Assembly: GCF_015074785.1 (NCBI RefSeq)
Contig: NZ_CP042464.1
Location: 3,511,501-3,575,500, forward strand
DNA from: Segatella copri
Lineage (GTDB): Bacteria; Bacteroidota; Bacteroidia; Bacteroidales; Bacteroidaceae
Direction: 5' to 3'
DNA: 64,000 nucleotides
How positions within the stretch are numbered: position 1 is the first letter of the stretch; every line of letters begins with the position of its first letter. This document shows positions 17,987-27,380 of the stretch, piece by piece. The notes under the pieces are model-generated. The model ran no database searches. It was given only the letters and a program-made list of their open reading frames with translations, and was not told where the DNA came from. The translations under genes and the position numbers were made by a program.

Positions 17987-20410
17987 ATGAACAGAAATAA
18001 GATGATTTTGGGGGCTTGGGTCTTGGGACTATTGTTTCCGATAGAGATGATGGCTAAGGCAAGTTGCACAGATAATAGTACTCGACTTTGGTATAATGTT
18101 CCTGCCCAACATTGGCTGGAGGCTTTACCTATAGGAAATTCTCATTTGGGAGGTATGGTATATGGCGGAACCACGGACGAGAATATCCAGTTGAATGAGG
18201 AGACTTTCTGGAGTGGCGGTCCTCATAACAACAATAGCAAGAAATCCTTGGAGAATCTGCCAAAGGTGAGGGAACTCATCTTTAATGGCAGGGAAGAGGA
18301 GGCGGCGGCTCTCATCAATCAGACCTTCATCCCCGGGCCTCATGGCATGCGCTTCCTGCCGATGGCAAATCTGCATGTCAAGATGCAGAATCAGGGAAAG
18401 GCGGAGCATTTTGTGCGCGAGTTAGACTTAAAGAGGGCGATTACCACCACCTCTTTTGTTCTTGATGATGTGAGATATACTCGCACAACTTTTGCTTCAT
18501 TGGCAGATGGAGTTATTGTTTGCCATATCAAGGCAAGCAAGAAAGGTGCCTTAAACTTCGATGTAACCCTAGACTCGCCTTTTCAACATCAGGTTCAGAA
18601 GACACCTCATGGTGTTGTGCTGAGAGTTAAAGGACAAGACCAGGAGGGTATCAAGGCTGCTCTTACCGCCGAATGCGTAGCTGATGTGAAGACGGATGGC
18701 ACTGAGGCTACCATCATCGTGAGTGCAGCTACCAACTTTGTGAATTATCATGATGTATCGGGCAACGCCGCTCAGCGTAATGCCGACTATATAAATAAGG
18801 TGAAACTGATGAGCTATGCCCAGTTGGAGAAACGCCATGTGGAGGCCTATCAGAAACAGTTTGGTACTTCTTCCTTGACTCTGACAACTGATGCCAATGC
18901 TTCGCTGCCTACCAACCAGCGCCTGGAGAAATTTGCGGGCAGCAAGGATATGGCGATGGTAGCGCTGATGTATAACTATGGTCGCTATCTGCTCATTTCC
19001 TCTTCCCAGCCTGGTGGACAGGCTGCAAACTTGCAGGGTGTTTGGAACAACAGCAAAAATGCGCCTTGGGACAGTAAATATACCATCAACATCAATACGG
19101 AGATGAACTACTGGCCTGCCGAGGTAACGAATCTCGCCAACACCACGGAACCTCTGTATTCGCTGATTAAGGATTTGAGCGTAACGGGAGCACTGACGGC
19201 TAGGGAAATGTATGGTTGTCGTGGTTGGATGGCACATCATAATACAGATATCTGGCGCATAGCAGGTCCGGTGGATGGTGCACAGTGGGGCATGTTCCCC
19301 AACGGCGGAGCCTGGCTCACCACCCATCTCTGGCAGCATTATCTCTATACGGGCGACAAGGCTTTCCTCAAGCAGTGGTATCCGGTAATAAAAGGTGCCG
19401 CTGAGTTCTATCTCGACTATATGCAGAAGTTGCCGGGCACTGAATGGAAGGTAACCGTGCCATCGGTGAGTCCGGAACAGGGACCTATGGGTAAGAGAAC
19501 TGCCGTAACGGCAGGTTGCACGATGGATAACCAGATAGCCTTCGATGCCCTGACCAGTGCCGTGAAGGCTTCTGAAATATTGGGTGTTGATGAGGCTGAG
19601 CGCAAGGAGATGCAGCAGTTGGTTTCGCAGATTCCGCCGATGCAGATAGGAAAGTACGGACAGTTGCAGGAGTGGCTTGTGGATGCGGATGATCCGAAGA
19701 ATGAGCATCGCCATATCTCGCATCTCTATGGATTGTATCCATCCAATCAGATTTCTCCTTTCTCTCATCAGGAACTGTTCCATGCCGCTGCCACCACTCT
19801 GAAGCATCGTGGCGACCAGGCTACGGGCTGGAGTCTGGGTTGGAAGACGAACTTCTGGGCACGCATGCTCGATGGCAATCATGCTTTCAGAATCATCAGT
19901 AATATGCTTCGTCTGTTGCCATCTGATGCGCAGGCAAAGGAGTATCCTGAGGGCAGAACCTATCCGAATCTCTTCGATGCCCATCCACCTTTCCAGATAG
20001 ACGGCAACTTCGGAGTAACAGCCGGCATCGCAGAGATGCTCCTGCAGAGTCATGATGGAGCCGTGCATCTCTTGCCGGCATTGCCTGATGCCTGGAACAT
20101 GGGAAGCGTAAAGGGACTTCGTGCCCGTGGCGGCTTTGTGGTGGATATGGACTGGAAGAATGGCAGACTGATGAAGGCGAAGATTCGTTCCACCATCGGA
20201 GGCATCCTGCGTCTTCGCTCCTACGTTCCGCTGAAGGCGAAAAAGCTGAAGAAGGCAGAAGGAAAATGTCCAAATATCCTTTTTGCATCTGCAGAAGTGA
20301 AACCTGTAATGGAACAGCATCGGATAGCAGAAGGAGTGAAGGTCCCTATTCCTGACGTATATGAATATGACTTGGAAACAGAACCAGGAAAGACTTATCT
20401 GATTAAATAA
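17987..20410 (+). CDS. Glycoside hydrolase family 95 (alpha-L-fucosidase/alpha-L-galactosidase)
   Basis: 807-residue secreted GH95 enzyme with an N-terminal beta domain ([29 protein letters not shown]), an (alpha/alpha)6 barrel and a C-terminal beta domain. Residues corresponding to those known from the family (AfcA) are present: Asn368 and Asn370 in [10 protein letters not shown], Glu497 in SVSPEQG and Asp672 in IDGNFG. GH95 members in complex-xylan PULs have been described as alpha-L-galactosidases, which suits these neighbours better than fucosidase; this is inference. The signal peptide is [20 protein letters not shown]. It has a separate promoter region, and the next GH43 gene also has its own. 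Confidence 0.93.
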   Translation: MNRNKMILGAWVLGLLFPIEMMAKASCTDNSTRLWYNVPAQHWLEALPIGNSHLGGMVYGGTTDENIQLNEETFWSGGPHNNNSKKSLENLPKVRELIFNGREEEAAALINQTFIPGPHGMRFLPMANLHVKMQNQGKAEHFVRELDLKRAITTTSFVLDDVRYTRTTFASLADGVIVCHIKASKKGALNFDVTLDSPFQHQVQKTPHGVVLRVKGQDQEGIKAALTAECVADVKTDGTEATIIVSAATNFVNYHDVSGNAAQRNADYINKVKLMSYAQLEKRHVEAYQKQFGTSSLTLTTDANASLPTNQRLEKFAGSKDMAMVALMYNYGRYLLISSSQPGGQAANLQGVWNNSKNAPWDSKYTININTEMNYWPAEVTNLANTTEPLYSLIKDLSVTGALTAREMYGCRGWMAHHNTDIWRIAGPVDGAQWGMFPNGGAWLTTHLWQHYLYTGDKAFLKQWYPVIKGAAEFYLDYMQKLPGTEWKVTVPSVSPEQGPMGKRTAVTAGCTMDNQIAFDALTSAVKASEILGVDEAERKEMQQLVSQIPPMQIGKYGQLQEWLVDADDPKNEHRHISHLYGLYPSNQISPFSHQELFHAAATTLKHRGDQATGWSLGWKTNFWARMLDGNHAFRIISNMLRLLPSDAQAKEYPEGRTYPNLFDAHPPFQIDGNFGVTAGIAEMLLQSHDGAVHLLPALPDAWNMGSVKGLRARGGFVVDMDWKNGRLMKAKIRSTIGGILRLRSYVPLKAKKLKKAEGKCPNILFASAEVKPVMEQHRIAEGVKVPIPDVYEYDLETEPGKTYLIK

Positions 20411-20429
20411 TGTCCTAAAATCACATTTG

Positions 20430-20492
20430 TTGCCATAAAAGTATCATTTTGTCCACCTCAGGTTGGATAATTATTCGTACTTTTGTGGCAAT
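20430..20492 (+). promoter_or_regulatory. Inverted repeat overlapping the -7 box before the last GH43 gene
   Basis: TTGCCATAAAAGTA (about 20430-20443) pairs with TACTTTTGTGGCAA (20478-20491) with one mismatch; the second arm contains the -7 box TACTTTTG (20478-20485) and is followed by TATTTTTTAT. The layout matches that before GH95 although the arm sequence differs. It may be a terminator, an operator or both. Confidence 0.5.
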
Positions 20493-20522
20493 ATTTTTTA
20501 TAATAATCTTTTAGACCTATCA

Positions 20523-22667
20523 ATGAGAATGAAGAAATTATTATTTGCAACCTGTTGCATCGCTTTTTTGAGCGGTTCTTTGGGAGCAGCGGCGCAGAAA
20601 AAATCTGCAGCCAAGAAGGTTCTGACACAGACTTTGAAAGGGAAGTCTTGGTCGGCTGATAACGGTAATGGTACCTTTACAAACCCTTTGTTTTATGATG
20701 AGTTTTCTGACCCTGATATTATCAGAGTAGGGGAGGATTACTATCTGGCGGGTACCACGATGCACAGTGTGCCGGGACTGGTGGTTCTCCATTCCAAGGA
20801 TCTCGTAAATTGGGAGTTCTCTTCCTATTGCTTCGACCGCTTTGATGATTCTGATGATTTCAATCTCCGCAATGGCAAGGAGGCTTACGGACAGGGTATC
20901 TGGGCGCCTGCCATCCGATATCATAACGGCAAGTTCTATATCTTCTCCAATATCAACGGGCATGGCTTGCAGGTGTATATCTCGGACAGTGCCAAGGGGC
21001 CTTGGACGCATCATAAAGTTAATGGCGATATCTACGACCTCTCTGTGCTCTTCGATGAGGATGGCAAGATTTATGCCGTGCACAAGTATGGCAACGTGAC
21101 CGTTACGGAGTTGAAGCCTGATTTGAGCGGTCCGGTAGAGGGCAGCAGCAAGGTGGTGATTCCGGAAGGCAATGCAATGGGTGAGGGACATCATGTGTAT
21201 AAAATCAATGGTATGTACTATATCCTCTCTGCTGATTATTCACCGATGGGCCGCATGCAGTGTGCCCGAAGCAAGAGCATCTGGGGACCTTATGAAACTT
21301 GCGTAATCAGCGAACGCGAATCGTATGGTTATGCTGCTGGATGGAGCGTAGGTAACATGGGAATCGGTCGTCCTTTGCCGGAAGATGGTTTCAAATTCCA
21401 GAACAACAAGCCTAATGGTCTGAACCTGGGCTGTGCTACCATTCATCAGGGCGGCATCGTGCAGGCTCCTGACGGGAAATGGTGGGGCGTTTCGATGCAG
21501 GACTTCAATGCTGTGGGAAGAACGGTGTGCCTGTCGCCTATCACTTGGGTTGACGGCTGGCCTTACTTCGGACTGGAGAAGAACCTGGGACGCTCGCCTC
21601 GTACCTGGTTCAAACCGAATGATATGGTAAAGACACCACAGGCTCCATACGACAGATGTGATGATTTCTCGGGTAAAACTTTTAAAGCGGTTTGGCAATG
21701 GAATCATAATCCGAATGACAAGATGTGGTCGCTGAATAAGGAACGAAAAGGATGGCTCCGTTTGCATTCCATGCCTGCCAAGCAACTGCTTTGGGCAAAG
21801 AATACATTGACGCAGCGTGCCATCGGACCGGTATCTTATACATCTGTAAAGTTGGATGCTTCTCGCTTGAAGGTAGGTGATGAGGCTGGTTTGGGTGCCA
21901 TCAATACGCCATACGCTTCATTGGGCGTAGTCAAGACGGATAAGGGGGTGAACTTGAGATGTTATGACCAGAATACCAACAAGGAAGTGTTGAAGCCGTT
22001 GGCTAAAAGTAAGGTAGTATGGTTGCGACTTTGGGGTGATTACGATAAGAGCCAGTTGCAATATTCCTACTCTCTGGATGGTAAGAACTGGGAGAATATC
22101 GGTGAGCAGATGCTTTCGCCTTATCAGTTGAAGACCTTTCAGGGTGTACGTGTGGCACTTTATGCTTTCAACAAGAAGGAATTGAATGGCGGTGTGGCTG
22201 ATTTTGATGATTTCAAGGTGGAGGAGCCGATGGCAGACAGAACTGCCAATCTGCCTATCGGAAAGACCATAAGATTCTCTAATCTCGCTGATGGCAGTCT
22301 GATGGATGCTACCGGACATGGGTTGATGCATAGTTCTAGTAACCGAAAGGACATGAGAAATCAGGTGAAGTTTGTTGTGGAGGATAGAGGTAAGGGAAAG
22401 ATTGCTTTGAAGACGGCTGACGGACGATATGTTTATGTTGCTGGTGCTGGTTTATCTGGTGATGTTCGTCTGACTTCCGACTCTTCCAAGGCAGAGGAGT
22501 TTGTATGGCAGGATATGCTTTATAACCGCTGCATGCTGCTTTCTCTGAAGACTCAGCGTTATGTTGGTAAGAATCCTGTGGATGGAAGCCCTTATTCTGC
22601 AGATTACCAAGGTGCTGATGCCGGCATGAAGAACGGATGTGTTTTCGGTTGGGAAGTTGTTGAGTAA
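20523..22667 (+). CDS. GH43 family protein (beta-xylosidase/arabinofuranosidase type)
   Basis: 714-residue secreted GH43 enzyme. A signal peptide (MKKLLFATCCIAFLSGSLGAAAQ) precedes the propeller domain with Asp in DPDIIRVGEDYYLAGTTMH near residue 60, Asp in YDLSVLFDEDGKIYAV, and Glu in GEGHHVYKINGMYYIL. A sandwich domain follows (DDFSGKTFKAVWQWNHNP), and then an extra C-terminal ~120-residue trefoil-like segment (KTADGRYVYVAGAGLSGDVRL, LKTQRYVG). The catalytic module resembles the second half of the double GH43 gene upstream, which suggests duplication. ATG 20523 is used because TTG 20463 lies upstream of the -7 box. It is the last enzyme of the xylan-type locus. Confidence 0.88.
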   Translation: MRMKKLLFATCCIAFLSGSLGAAAQKKSAAKKVLTQTLKGKSWSADNGNGTFTNPLFYDEFSDPDIIRVGEDYYLAGTTMHSVPGLVVLHSKDLVNWEFSSYCFDRFDDSDDFNLRNGKEAYGQGIWAPAIRYHNGKFYIFSNINGHGLQVYISDSAKGPWTHHKVNGDIYDLSVLFDEDGKIYAVHKYGNVTVTELKPDLSGPVEGSSKVVIPEGNAMGEGHHVYKINGMYYILSADYSPMGRMQCARSKSIWGPYETCVISERESYGYAAGWSVGNMGIGRPLPEDGFKFQNNKPNGLNLGCATIHQGGIVQAPDGKWWGVSMQDFNAVGRTVCLSPITWVDGWPYFGLEKNLGRSPRTWFKPNDMVKTPQAPYDRCDDFSGKTFKAVWQWNHNPNDKMWSLNKERKGWLRLHSMPAKQLLWAKNTLTQRAIGPVSYTSVKLDASRLKVGDEAGLGAINTPYASLGVVKTDKGVNLRCYDQNTNKEVLKPLAKSKVVWLRLWGDYDKSQLQYSYSLDGKNWENIGEQMLSPYQLKTFQGVRVALYAFNKKELNGGVADFDDFKVEEPMADRTANLPIGKTIRFSNLADGSLMDATGHGLMHSSSNRKDMRNQVKFVVEDRGKGKIALKTADGRYVYVAGAGLSGDVRLTSDSSKAEEFVWQDMLYNRCMLLSLKTQRYVGKNPVDGSPYSADYQGADAGMKNGCVFGWEVVE

Positions 22668-22693
22668 AGATATCTGTTCTTTATAAAATAGAA

Positions 22694-22733
22694 GAGGCAG
22701 ACTCTCGCTGTGGGGAGTCTGCCTCATTTTTTT
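22694..22733 (+). terminator. Strong terminator after the GH43 gene
   Basis: A perfect 11-bp stem GAGGCAGACTC / GAGTCTGCCTC, 10-nt loop, then ATTTTTTT. It lies between converging genes and may stop both. Confidence 0.9.
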
Positions 22734-22747
22734 ATGATATTGTTCGA

Positions 22748-23494
22748 TTATTCGAAATAGAATGTGAGAGCTATCATCTTGCTATGTGCTGACTTAGCTG
22801 ATAGTGTATATGGAAGTGTACTCTTGTCTTTTACATTTTTGATGTGATTCTTATCGTATGTATCTATTATTCCATACATGAATTTCAATTCAGGGCGAAG
22901 TTTGAAATATGGCAGATAGAAATCACACCCCAATCCCAGTTCTAGGAACAGATCTGTTTTCTTCAGTTTGATATAATCTTCGTTCTTGCTATTCAGATTC
23001 ATCATCGGGTTGATTCCTGCCATGATATAGGGGCGGTGATTGTTGAATCTCTGTGCTGCAAATATCAGATCGAGGGCACTGGAAATGTAAGCCGTCTTCA
23101 TCTCCTGTTTCTGTTGGATCGGTTTACCGGCACCATCTTTTTCCAGCATGTTGTAGAAGGAGAGATGTCGGGTACCGAAATACATGGCTGGTGCTATGCG
23201 TAGCTGGAAGTGGGTGTTGAGGCGGAATTCTCCTAGTACACCTACTGTAAATCCAGTATCCCATCTGTCCTGGTCTACTGTTACACAGCTTTGCTGCTCA
23301 ATGCCGTCAGCATCAAGATAAGTCACCGGTCCTGCATTCTGGAATTCTATATCCTGGAAGTGGGTGCCTACTAATACACCGAAGTGGAATGGGCGCAAAT
23401 CGGTATAAGGACGGTTTTCTACCGTTCTTTCCTGTGCGCCAGCCTGGATTGTGATGGCAAGGCTTATGATGAATGTCAATAGTTTCTGTTTCAT
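22748..23494 (-). CDS. PorT-like outer-membrane beta-barrel protein
   Basis: 248-residue protein with a signal peptide (MKQKLLTFIISLAITIQAGAQ), a long run of amphipathic strands and a C-terminal aromatic (MIALTFYFE). The HFGVLVGTHFQDIEFQN start and the LELGLGCDFYLPYFKLRPELKF region match the PorT family, which in Porphyromonas is part of the type IX secretion machinery; its length (~249) also fits. If it is the true PorT it acts at the outer membrane in export of proteins with C-terminal sorting domains. PF13568 barrels are numerous, so the T9SS role is probable but not proven. It is a single gene, convergent with the xylan locus. Confidence 0.65.
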   Translation of the reverse strand: MKQKLLTFIISLAITIQAGAQERTVENRPYTDLRPFHFGVLVGTHFQDIEFQNAGPVTYLDADGIEQQSCVTVDQDRWDTGFTVGVLGEFRLNTHFQLRIAPAMYFGTRHLSFYNMLEKDGAGKPIQQKQEMKTAYISSALDLIFAAQRFNNHRPYIMAGINPMMNLNSKNEDYIKLKKTDLFLELGLGCDFYLPYFKLRPELKFMYGIIDTYDKNHIKNVKDKSTLPYTLSAKSAHSKMIALTFYFE

Positions 23495-23587
23495 ATATTT
23501 ATAACGGAATATTCCTCTTCATATTGCTTTCCGTTTTATTTCGATTATGTATAAATTAATCTAATTCTTGAAAATTCTTATACCTAA

Positions 23588-23620
23588 TTGTAGGTATTTC
23601 AGAAATTATTATTATCTTTG
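23588..23620 (+). promoter_or_regulatory. Promoter of the ferredoxin gene
   Basis: TTGT at 23588-23591, 21-bp spacer, and -7 box TATCTTTG at 23613-23620; the leader is about 90 bases. Confidence 0.65.
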
Positions 23621-23717
23621 CACCATAATTATTAGGTAATATACCTGATGTTATGAAGTAAGACAAATTAAAAGCATATTATACAAAAACATTATAAACA
23701 TTTAAACATTAATAATT

Positions 23718-23885
23718 ATGGCATACGTAATTGGTGACGATTGTATCGCTTGCGGTACATGTATTGATGAGTGTCCATCAGGTGCAATCTCTGAGGGCGA
23801 TAAGTATTCAATCAACCCAGACCTCTGCACAGAGTGTGGCACTTGTGCTGATGTTTGCCCTAACGAGGCAATCAGTCTTCCTTAA
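23718..23885 (+). CDS. 2[4Fe-4S] ferredoxin
   Basis: A 55-residue clostridial-type ferredoxin starting MAYVIGDDCIACGTC. Two classic clusters are complete: Cys9-x2-Cys12-x2-Cys15-x3-Cys19-Pro and Cys37-x2-Cys40-x2-Cys43-x3-Cys47-Pro. It would carry low-potential electrons in the cytoplasm for anaerobic enzymes such as pyruvate:ferredoxin oxidoreductase. Monocistronic: it has its own promoter and a terminator directly after. The gene is short and easily missed by length cut-offs. Confidence 0.95.
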   Translation: MAYVIGDDCIACGTCIDECPSGAISEGDKYSINPDLCTECGTCADVCPNEAISLP

Positions 23886-23923
23886 TCTATAAGGTAGATA
23901 CTTTTAGTTACATAAAACATTGA

Positions 23924-23952
23924 GAGCGGTTCCCTTGGGAATCGCTCTTTTC
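23924..23952 (+). terminator. Terminator of the ferredoxin gene
   Basis: An 11-bp stem GAGCGGTTCCC / GGGAATCGCTC (one G-U) with a short loop and TTTT tail. Confidence 0.85.
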
Positions 23953-24020
23953 GTTTTCCGTTGTTTATAGATTTGTTTACCTTTCTATCTTTTTAACTCA
24001 TAGTATAAATCATAGAAACG

Positions 24021-24055
24021 AAAAGGGGATTGCATCAATAATCGATGCAATCCCC
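24021..24055 (-). terminator. Terminator of the TonB/TPR operon
   Basis: On the - strand a perfect 12-bp stem GGGGATTGCATC / GATGCAATCCCC is followed by TTTT; it lies 25 bases after the TPR gene stop. Confidence 0.85.
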
Positions 24056-24079
24056 AATATGTTGTAGTTAATGTTATGC

Positions 24080-25501
24080 TTATTCACCTGGCTTGAGACC
24101 TGCCTTCTCGTAAGCATCGTTAGCCAACTTGTTCTGTGGATCAAGCTTCAGAAGTTTATCCCAGTATGGCTTAGCTGTGTCGAAGTCCTGCTTGTCGTAG
24201 GTATAGATGAAGCCCATATACTGGTAAGATGTCTTTAGGTAGCTGAGCTCATCTTCATCACACTGCTTTGCTTCCAGCTCATTGATTACTTCTGTATAAG
24301 CAGCAATAGCCTTGTCGTCCAACTCGTTCTGGAAAGCAGTGTTACCCTCCTGAAGCTTAGCAAATGGCTTCAATGTAGGATATTTCTCTGCTAACTTAGC
24401 GTATACGCTGATAGCCTTGTCAATGTTCTCAATCTTCTTGGCTGGATCTTTCTTAGCCTTGTTTACATAGATTTCAGCAAGCTTCATGAAGTCTGTAGGA
24501 GCAGCATTTGGATTCTTATCCATGTACTGCTGGTTGTACTCCAATGCCTTGTCTTCATCGCCCAATTCCTTGTAAGCCTCAGAGATATACTGCAATGGCT
24601 TAGGGTCGTCAGCCTTCATCTCCAATGCCTTCTGGTACTGAGCAATAGCCTCATTATACTGCTTGTTGCCAGCCAAAGCCAAACCATAATAAGCAACGAT
24701 ACTAGCATTCTTCTTGATAGAATCGGTATTCATTACGATGTTTGCATGCTGGAGAGCAGATTCAAAGTTCTTTACGTCAACAGCAGCGCGCATGGCCAAA
24801 ACCTGCATAGCTGCATCCTTAGGAAACTTCTGGATACCACTTTCGCAAAGGCTCAAACTTTCTTCCTTCTTACCAACGATATAAGCTGTGAATGCATATT
24901 CGTACTGAGCATACTCTTCAAGTGTGTTTGGCTTAGCCTTTGAGAAATACTCATAAGCCTTCTCGTAGTTGCCAGCGCTGAAGAAGTTGTGACCTGCTTC
25001 TGCCTCGATAGGGTAGTTAGGGTTGATTTCTCTCAGCTTGTTCAAAGCTTCCGCACTAGCCTGTGGGTCAATTTTACGGTAAACGTTAGAATAGCTGATA
25101 TATCCCTGAGGATTCTTAGGATCCATTGTCATACACTGACCATACCATGTAGCAGCCTCACCACCATTGTCCTGCATTGCATAGATATCGCCTTTCAGAA
25201 TGTAGGCGTCACCATAGTTCTTGAACTTAGCGATGACAGCATCAGCAACAGCGTTAGCCTGATCATAGTTCTTGTTCATAGCAAGAAGGTTGCCCAAAGC
25301 TACCAATGCCTTAGGATCCTTTTTGAACTCCTTCTGGTATTCCTTGATTTCCTTGGCAAAAGCCTTAGGATCTGCATTACCAGCCTTTAATGTAGTCTCT
25401 ATAGGTTTCAGCATGTCCTTATAGTTGACATCCTGTGCCATTGCAGGTGCTGCCAAACCCATGACGAGCAAACCTGCTACTAAATATTTAATTGCTTTCA
25501 T
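24080..25501 (-). CDS. Periplasmic TPR-repeat protein
   Basis: 473-residue protein with a signal peptide (YLVAGLLVMGLAAPAMAQ) and then almost only tetratricopeptide repeats, e.g. GDIYAMQDNGGEAATWYGQC, NYEKAYEYFSKAK, NKQYNEAIAQYQKALEM, GDEDKALEYNQQYM. TPRs are protein-protein scaffolds; the export signal places it in the periplasm. It is the last gene of the ExbB/ExbD/ExbD/TonB/PstS-like operon, 29 bases after the PstS-like gene, and ends at a terminator, so it probably assists the same envelope machine. The partner is unknown. Confidence 0.85.
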   Translation of the reverse strand: MKAIKYLVAGLLVMGLAAPAMAQDVNYKDMLKPIETTLKAGNADPKAFAKEIKEYQKEFKKDPKALVALGNLLAMNKNYDQANAVADAVIAKFKNYGDAYILKGDIYAMQDNGGEAATWYGQCMTMDPKNPQGYISYSNVYRKIDPQASAEALNKLREINPNYPIEAEAGHNFFSAGNYEKAYEYFSKAKPNTLEEYAQYEYAFTAYIVGKKEESLSLCESGIQKFPKDAAMQVLAMRAAVDVKNFESALQHANIVMNTDSIKKNASIVAYYGLALAGNKQYNEAIAQYQKALEMKADDPKPLQYISEAYKELGDEDKALEYNQQYMDKNPNAAPTDFMKLAEIYVNKAKKDPAKKIENIDKAISVYAKLAEKYPTLKPFAKLQEGNTAFQNELDDKAIAAYTEVINELEAKQCDEDELSYLKTSYQYMGFIYTYDKQDFDTAKPYWDKLLKLDPQNKLANDAYEKAGLKPGE

Positions 25502-25530
25502 AATTCTACTTTTTTATATGCGTCTCTTTC

Positions 25531-26496
25531 TTAGCGTTTTACATTAACGGTCTTTATAGTGATGTCACCTCTGTATGGAAGTAAACCAGTTTTGAACAGG
25601 ATGAGCTGACCTCTTGGCCCTGAAATGTAGTTTGCGAAGCTCCAAGGCAATGCCCTGTGAGGGTCAACTACAATAGCGTATAATGTTCTAACGAACGGAT
25701 ATCTACCATCAAGCAAGTATGCCTGATAAGGTTTCCAGCTATTCATTGGAGTAGCCTTGTCCTTGATAGAAACCGACATTACATGAATATTCTTTTTGAA
25801 GGTAGTGTTTGTGGAATCTCTGCGGTCATTCAACCAGTTAGATCCGATAACACCGATTGAGCCTGGGTTCTGATCCACATAGTCGATAACCTCTTTACTT
25901 GTTTTTGCGGCCATGATTTTAGCACCCATTTTAGCTCCGTGCAGTACAGAGTCTACTACATAATTGGTTGTTGCAGAGCGGGTATTGTCGAAAATGACTT
26001 CGATGTTGCCTCTCTTTGAACCTTTCACAATATCACTCCATTTAGTTGCCTTACCTGTAAGGATACGTTTAATATCTTTTACCGTAATACAAGTATCATT
26101 GTTTTGCTTGTTTACAATAAATGCTAAACCATCGTAACCGATAGGGAAAACAGAAGGAATTACATTGCTTTTAGACTTCAAGTAGGCTATTTCACTATCT
26201 TTCAAATTACGTGTAGTGAATAAAAGCGCTGTTTTGAAATCTTTAATCATCTGAAGTCCGGTGACTTCATCTGTATACTTCGGCTTGAGTTTAGCTTTTG
26301 GGAACTCATACTCAAACTGACTTCTTTCTTCGTCAATGATAGGACTCAAACTCTCGTCAGCCACAAATTCAATTGTGCCTGAAGTAGGAGTATCAGTTCT
26401 ACCATCTTTGGCTTTCTTCTCGCCACATGACGAGAAGAAAGCCATTGATAGTACTGTTAATCCTATACCTAAAAAAATATAAGATGTTCTTTTCAT
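25531..26496 (-). CDS. PstS-like phosphate-binding-fold lipoprotein in a TonB operon
   Basis: 321-residue predicted lipoprotein (MKRTSYIFLGIGLTVLSMAFF, then SSC lipobox) with the PstS-type substrate-binding fold: ESLSPIIDEERSQFE near the start, IGYDGLAFIVNKQN, LTGKATKWSDIVKG and NPGSIGVIGSNW. Classical PstS binds phosphate for an ABC importer, but no pst permease genes are here; instead it sits 4 bases after tonB. This arrangement suggests a role tied to the Exb/Ton complex. Start ATG 26496 is chosen over an upstream frame that would overlap tonB by ~115 bases and lacks a signal sequence. Substrate unknown. Confidence 0.8.
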   Translation of the reverse strand: MKRTSYIFLGIGLTVLSMAFFSSCGEKKAKDGRTDTPTSGTIEFVADESLSPIIDEERSQFEYEFPKAKLKPKYTDEVTGLQMIKDFKTALLFTTRNLKDSEIAYLKSKSNVIPSVFPIGYDGLAFIVNKQNNDTCITVKDIKRILTGKATKWSDIVKGSKRGNIEVIFDNTRSATTNYVVDSVLHGAKMGAKIMAAKTSKEVIDYVDQNPGSIGVIGSNWLNDRRDSTNTTFKKNIHVMSVSIKDKATPMNSWKPYQAYLLDGRYPFVRTLYAIVVDPHRALPWSFANYISGPRGQLILFKTGLLPYRGDITIKTVNVKR

Positions 26497-26500
26497 TCTA

Positions 26501-27349
26501 TTACTGCAATCTAAATACAACTGGTACAGTATACTTAACACGTACAGCAGAACCGTTTTGCTTACCAGGTTTCCACCTAGGCATGCTCTTAACGACACGC
26601 TGTGCTTCACGGTCAAGTGAAGGGTCTACGGAACGAGCTACCCTAACATCAGAGATAGAACCATCACGTTCTACCACGAATGATACGATAACACGACCCT
26701 GTACACCATTCTCCTGTGCAACGACAGGATACTTGATGTTGCTTGCAAGGTAAGACATCAGGGCGCCTTGTCCACCAGGGAATGAAGGCATCTCCTCTAC
26801 GACGTCGAAGACCTTAGTAGCAACCTCAGGTTTTGGTGCTGGTGGTGGAGGTGGAGCTGCCACTGCAATATCATTTCTTACAGCTTCAACTGTACGGTCC
26901 TTCACACCTTCCTTGTTTTCAGTACCGACTGCAACTTTGTCATCCAGTTTATCCATCTGCTTAACCTGGTTTTCCTCTTTTACGAGTTCATCCTTCTTAA
27001 TGACAGGTGCGGTAAACTTCTGAGTTTCGCGAGCCACAGGAATCTCCTTTTTCATTTCAACCTTAGGCTTCACTGGCTCCTTCTTCTTTTCTTCCTTCTT
27101 AGCCTGCTGCTGGAGTTTAGCCAACTCCATAGCTTCCATATATGCTTGCTGCTCTTCAGCCTGTTTCTGTTCAATAACCTTCCAAGCTAAAAAACCACCC
27201 ACGAGAGCTGCAGCAATGACCAAGATAAGCAGAGCCTTGATGTTTCGGCCAGAAGTACCCTTACGGAGCTGGTATGCACCATACTCCTTGTTCTTTCCGG
27301 CGAAAACCATATCGACCCATTTAGGATCGTAAAGATCAATTTTTGCCAT
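26501..27349 (-). CDS. tonB: Energy transducer TonB
   Basis: 282-residue TonB-family protein: cytoplasmic start MAKIDLYDPKWVDMVFAGKN, one membrane helix (ALLILVIAAALVGGFLAW, ~39-57), a long Lys/Glu/Pro-rich periplasmic spacer with KKEEKKKEPVKPKVEMKKE and PPPPPAPKPE, and the C-terminal TonB domain (YPVVAQENGVQGRVIVSF, VVKSMPRWKPGKQNG). It passes proton-motive energy from ExbB/ExbD to outer-membrane receptors. The operon order is exbB-exbD-exbD-tonB-pstS-like-TPR. With the SusC-type transporters in this window it could power glycan uptake, though genomes of this group usually have several TonBs. Confidence 0.93.
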   Translation of the reverse strand: MAKIDLYDPKWVDMVFAGKNKEYGAYQLRKGTSGRNIKALLILVIAAALVGGFLAWKVIEQKQAEEQQAYMEAMELAKLQQQAKKEEKKKEPVKPKVEMKKEIPVARETQKFTAPVIKKDELVKEENQVKQMDKLDDKVAVGTENKEGVKDRTVEAVRNDIAVAAPPPPPAPKPEVATKVFDVVEEMPSFPGGQGALMSYLASNIKYPVVAQENGVQGRVIVSFVVERDGSISDVRVARSVDPSLDREAQRVVKSMPRWKPGKQNGSAVRVKYTVPVVFRLQ

Positions 27350-27380
27350 TTCTTTCTTGTTTTAATTGTTAGTACACATC

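Noticed and set aside
18569..20320. Long open frame on the - strand (about 580 codons)
   Set aside because: It lies fully inside GH95, shows no domain or signal, and is a by-product of codon bias on the opposite strand.
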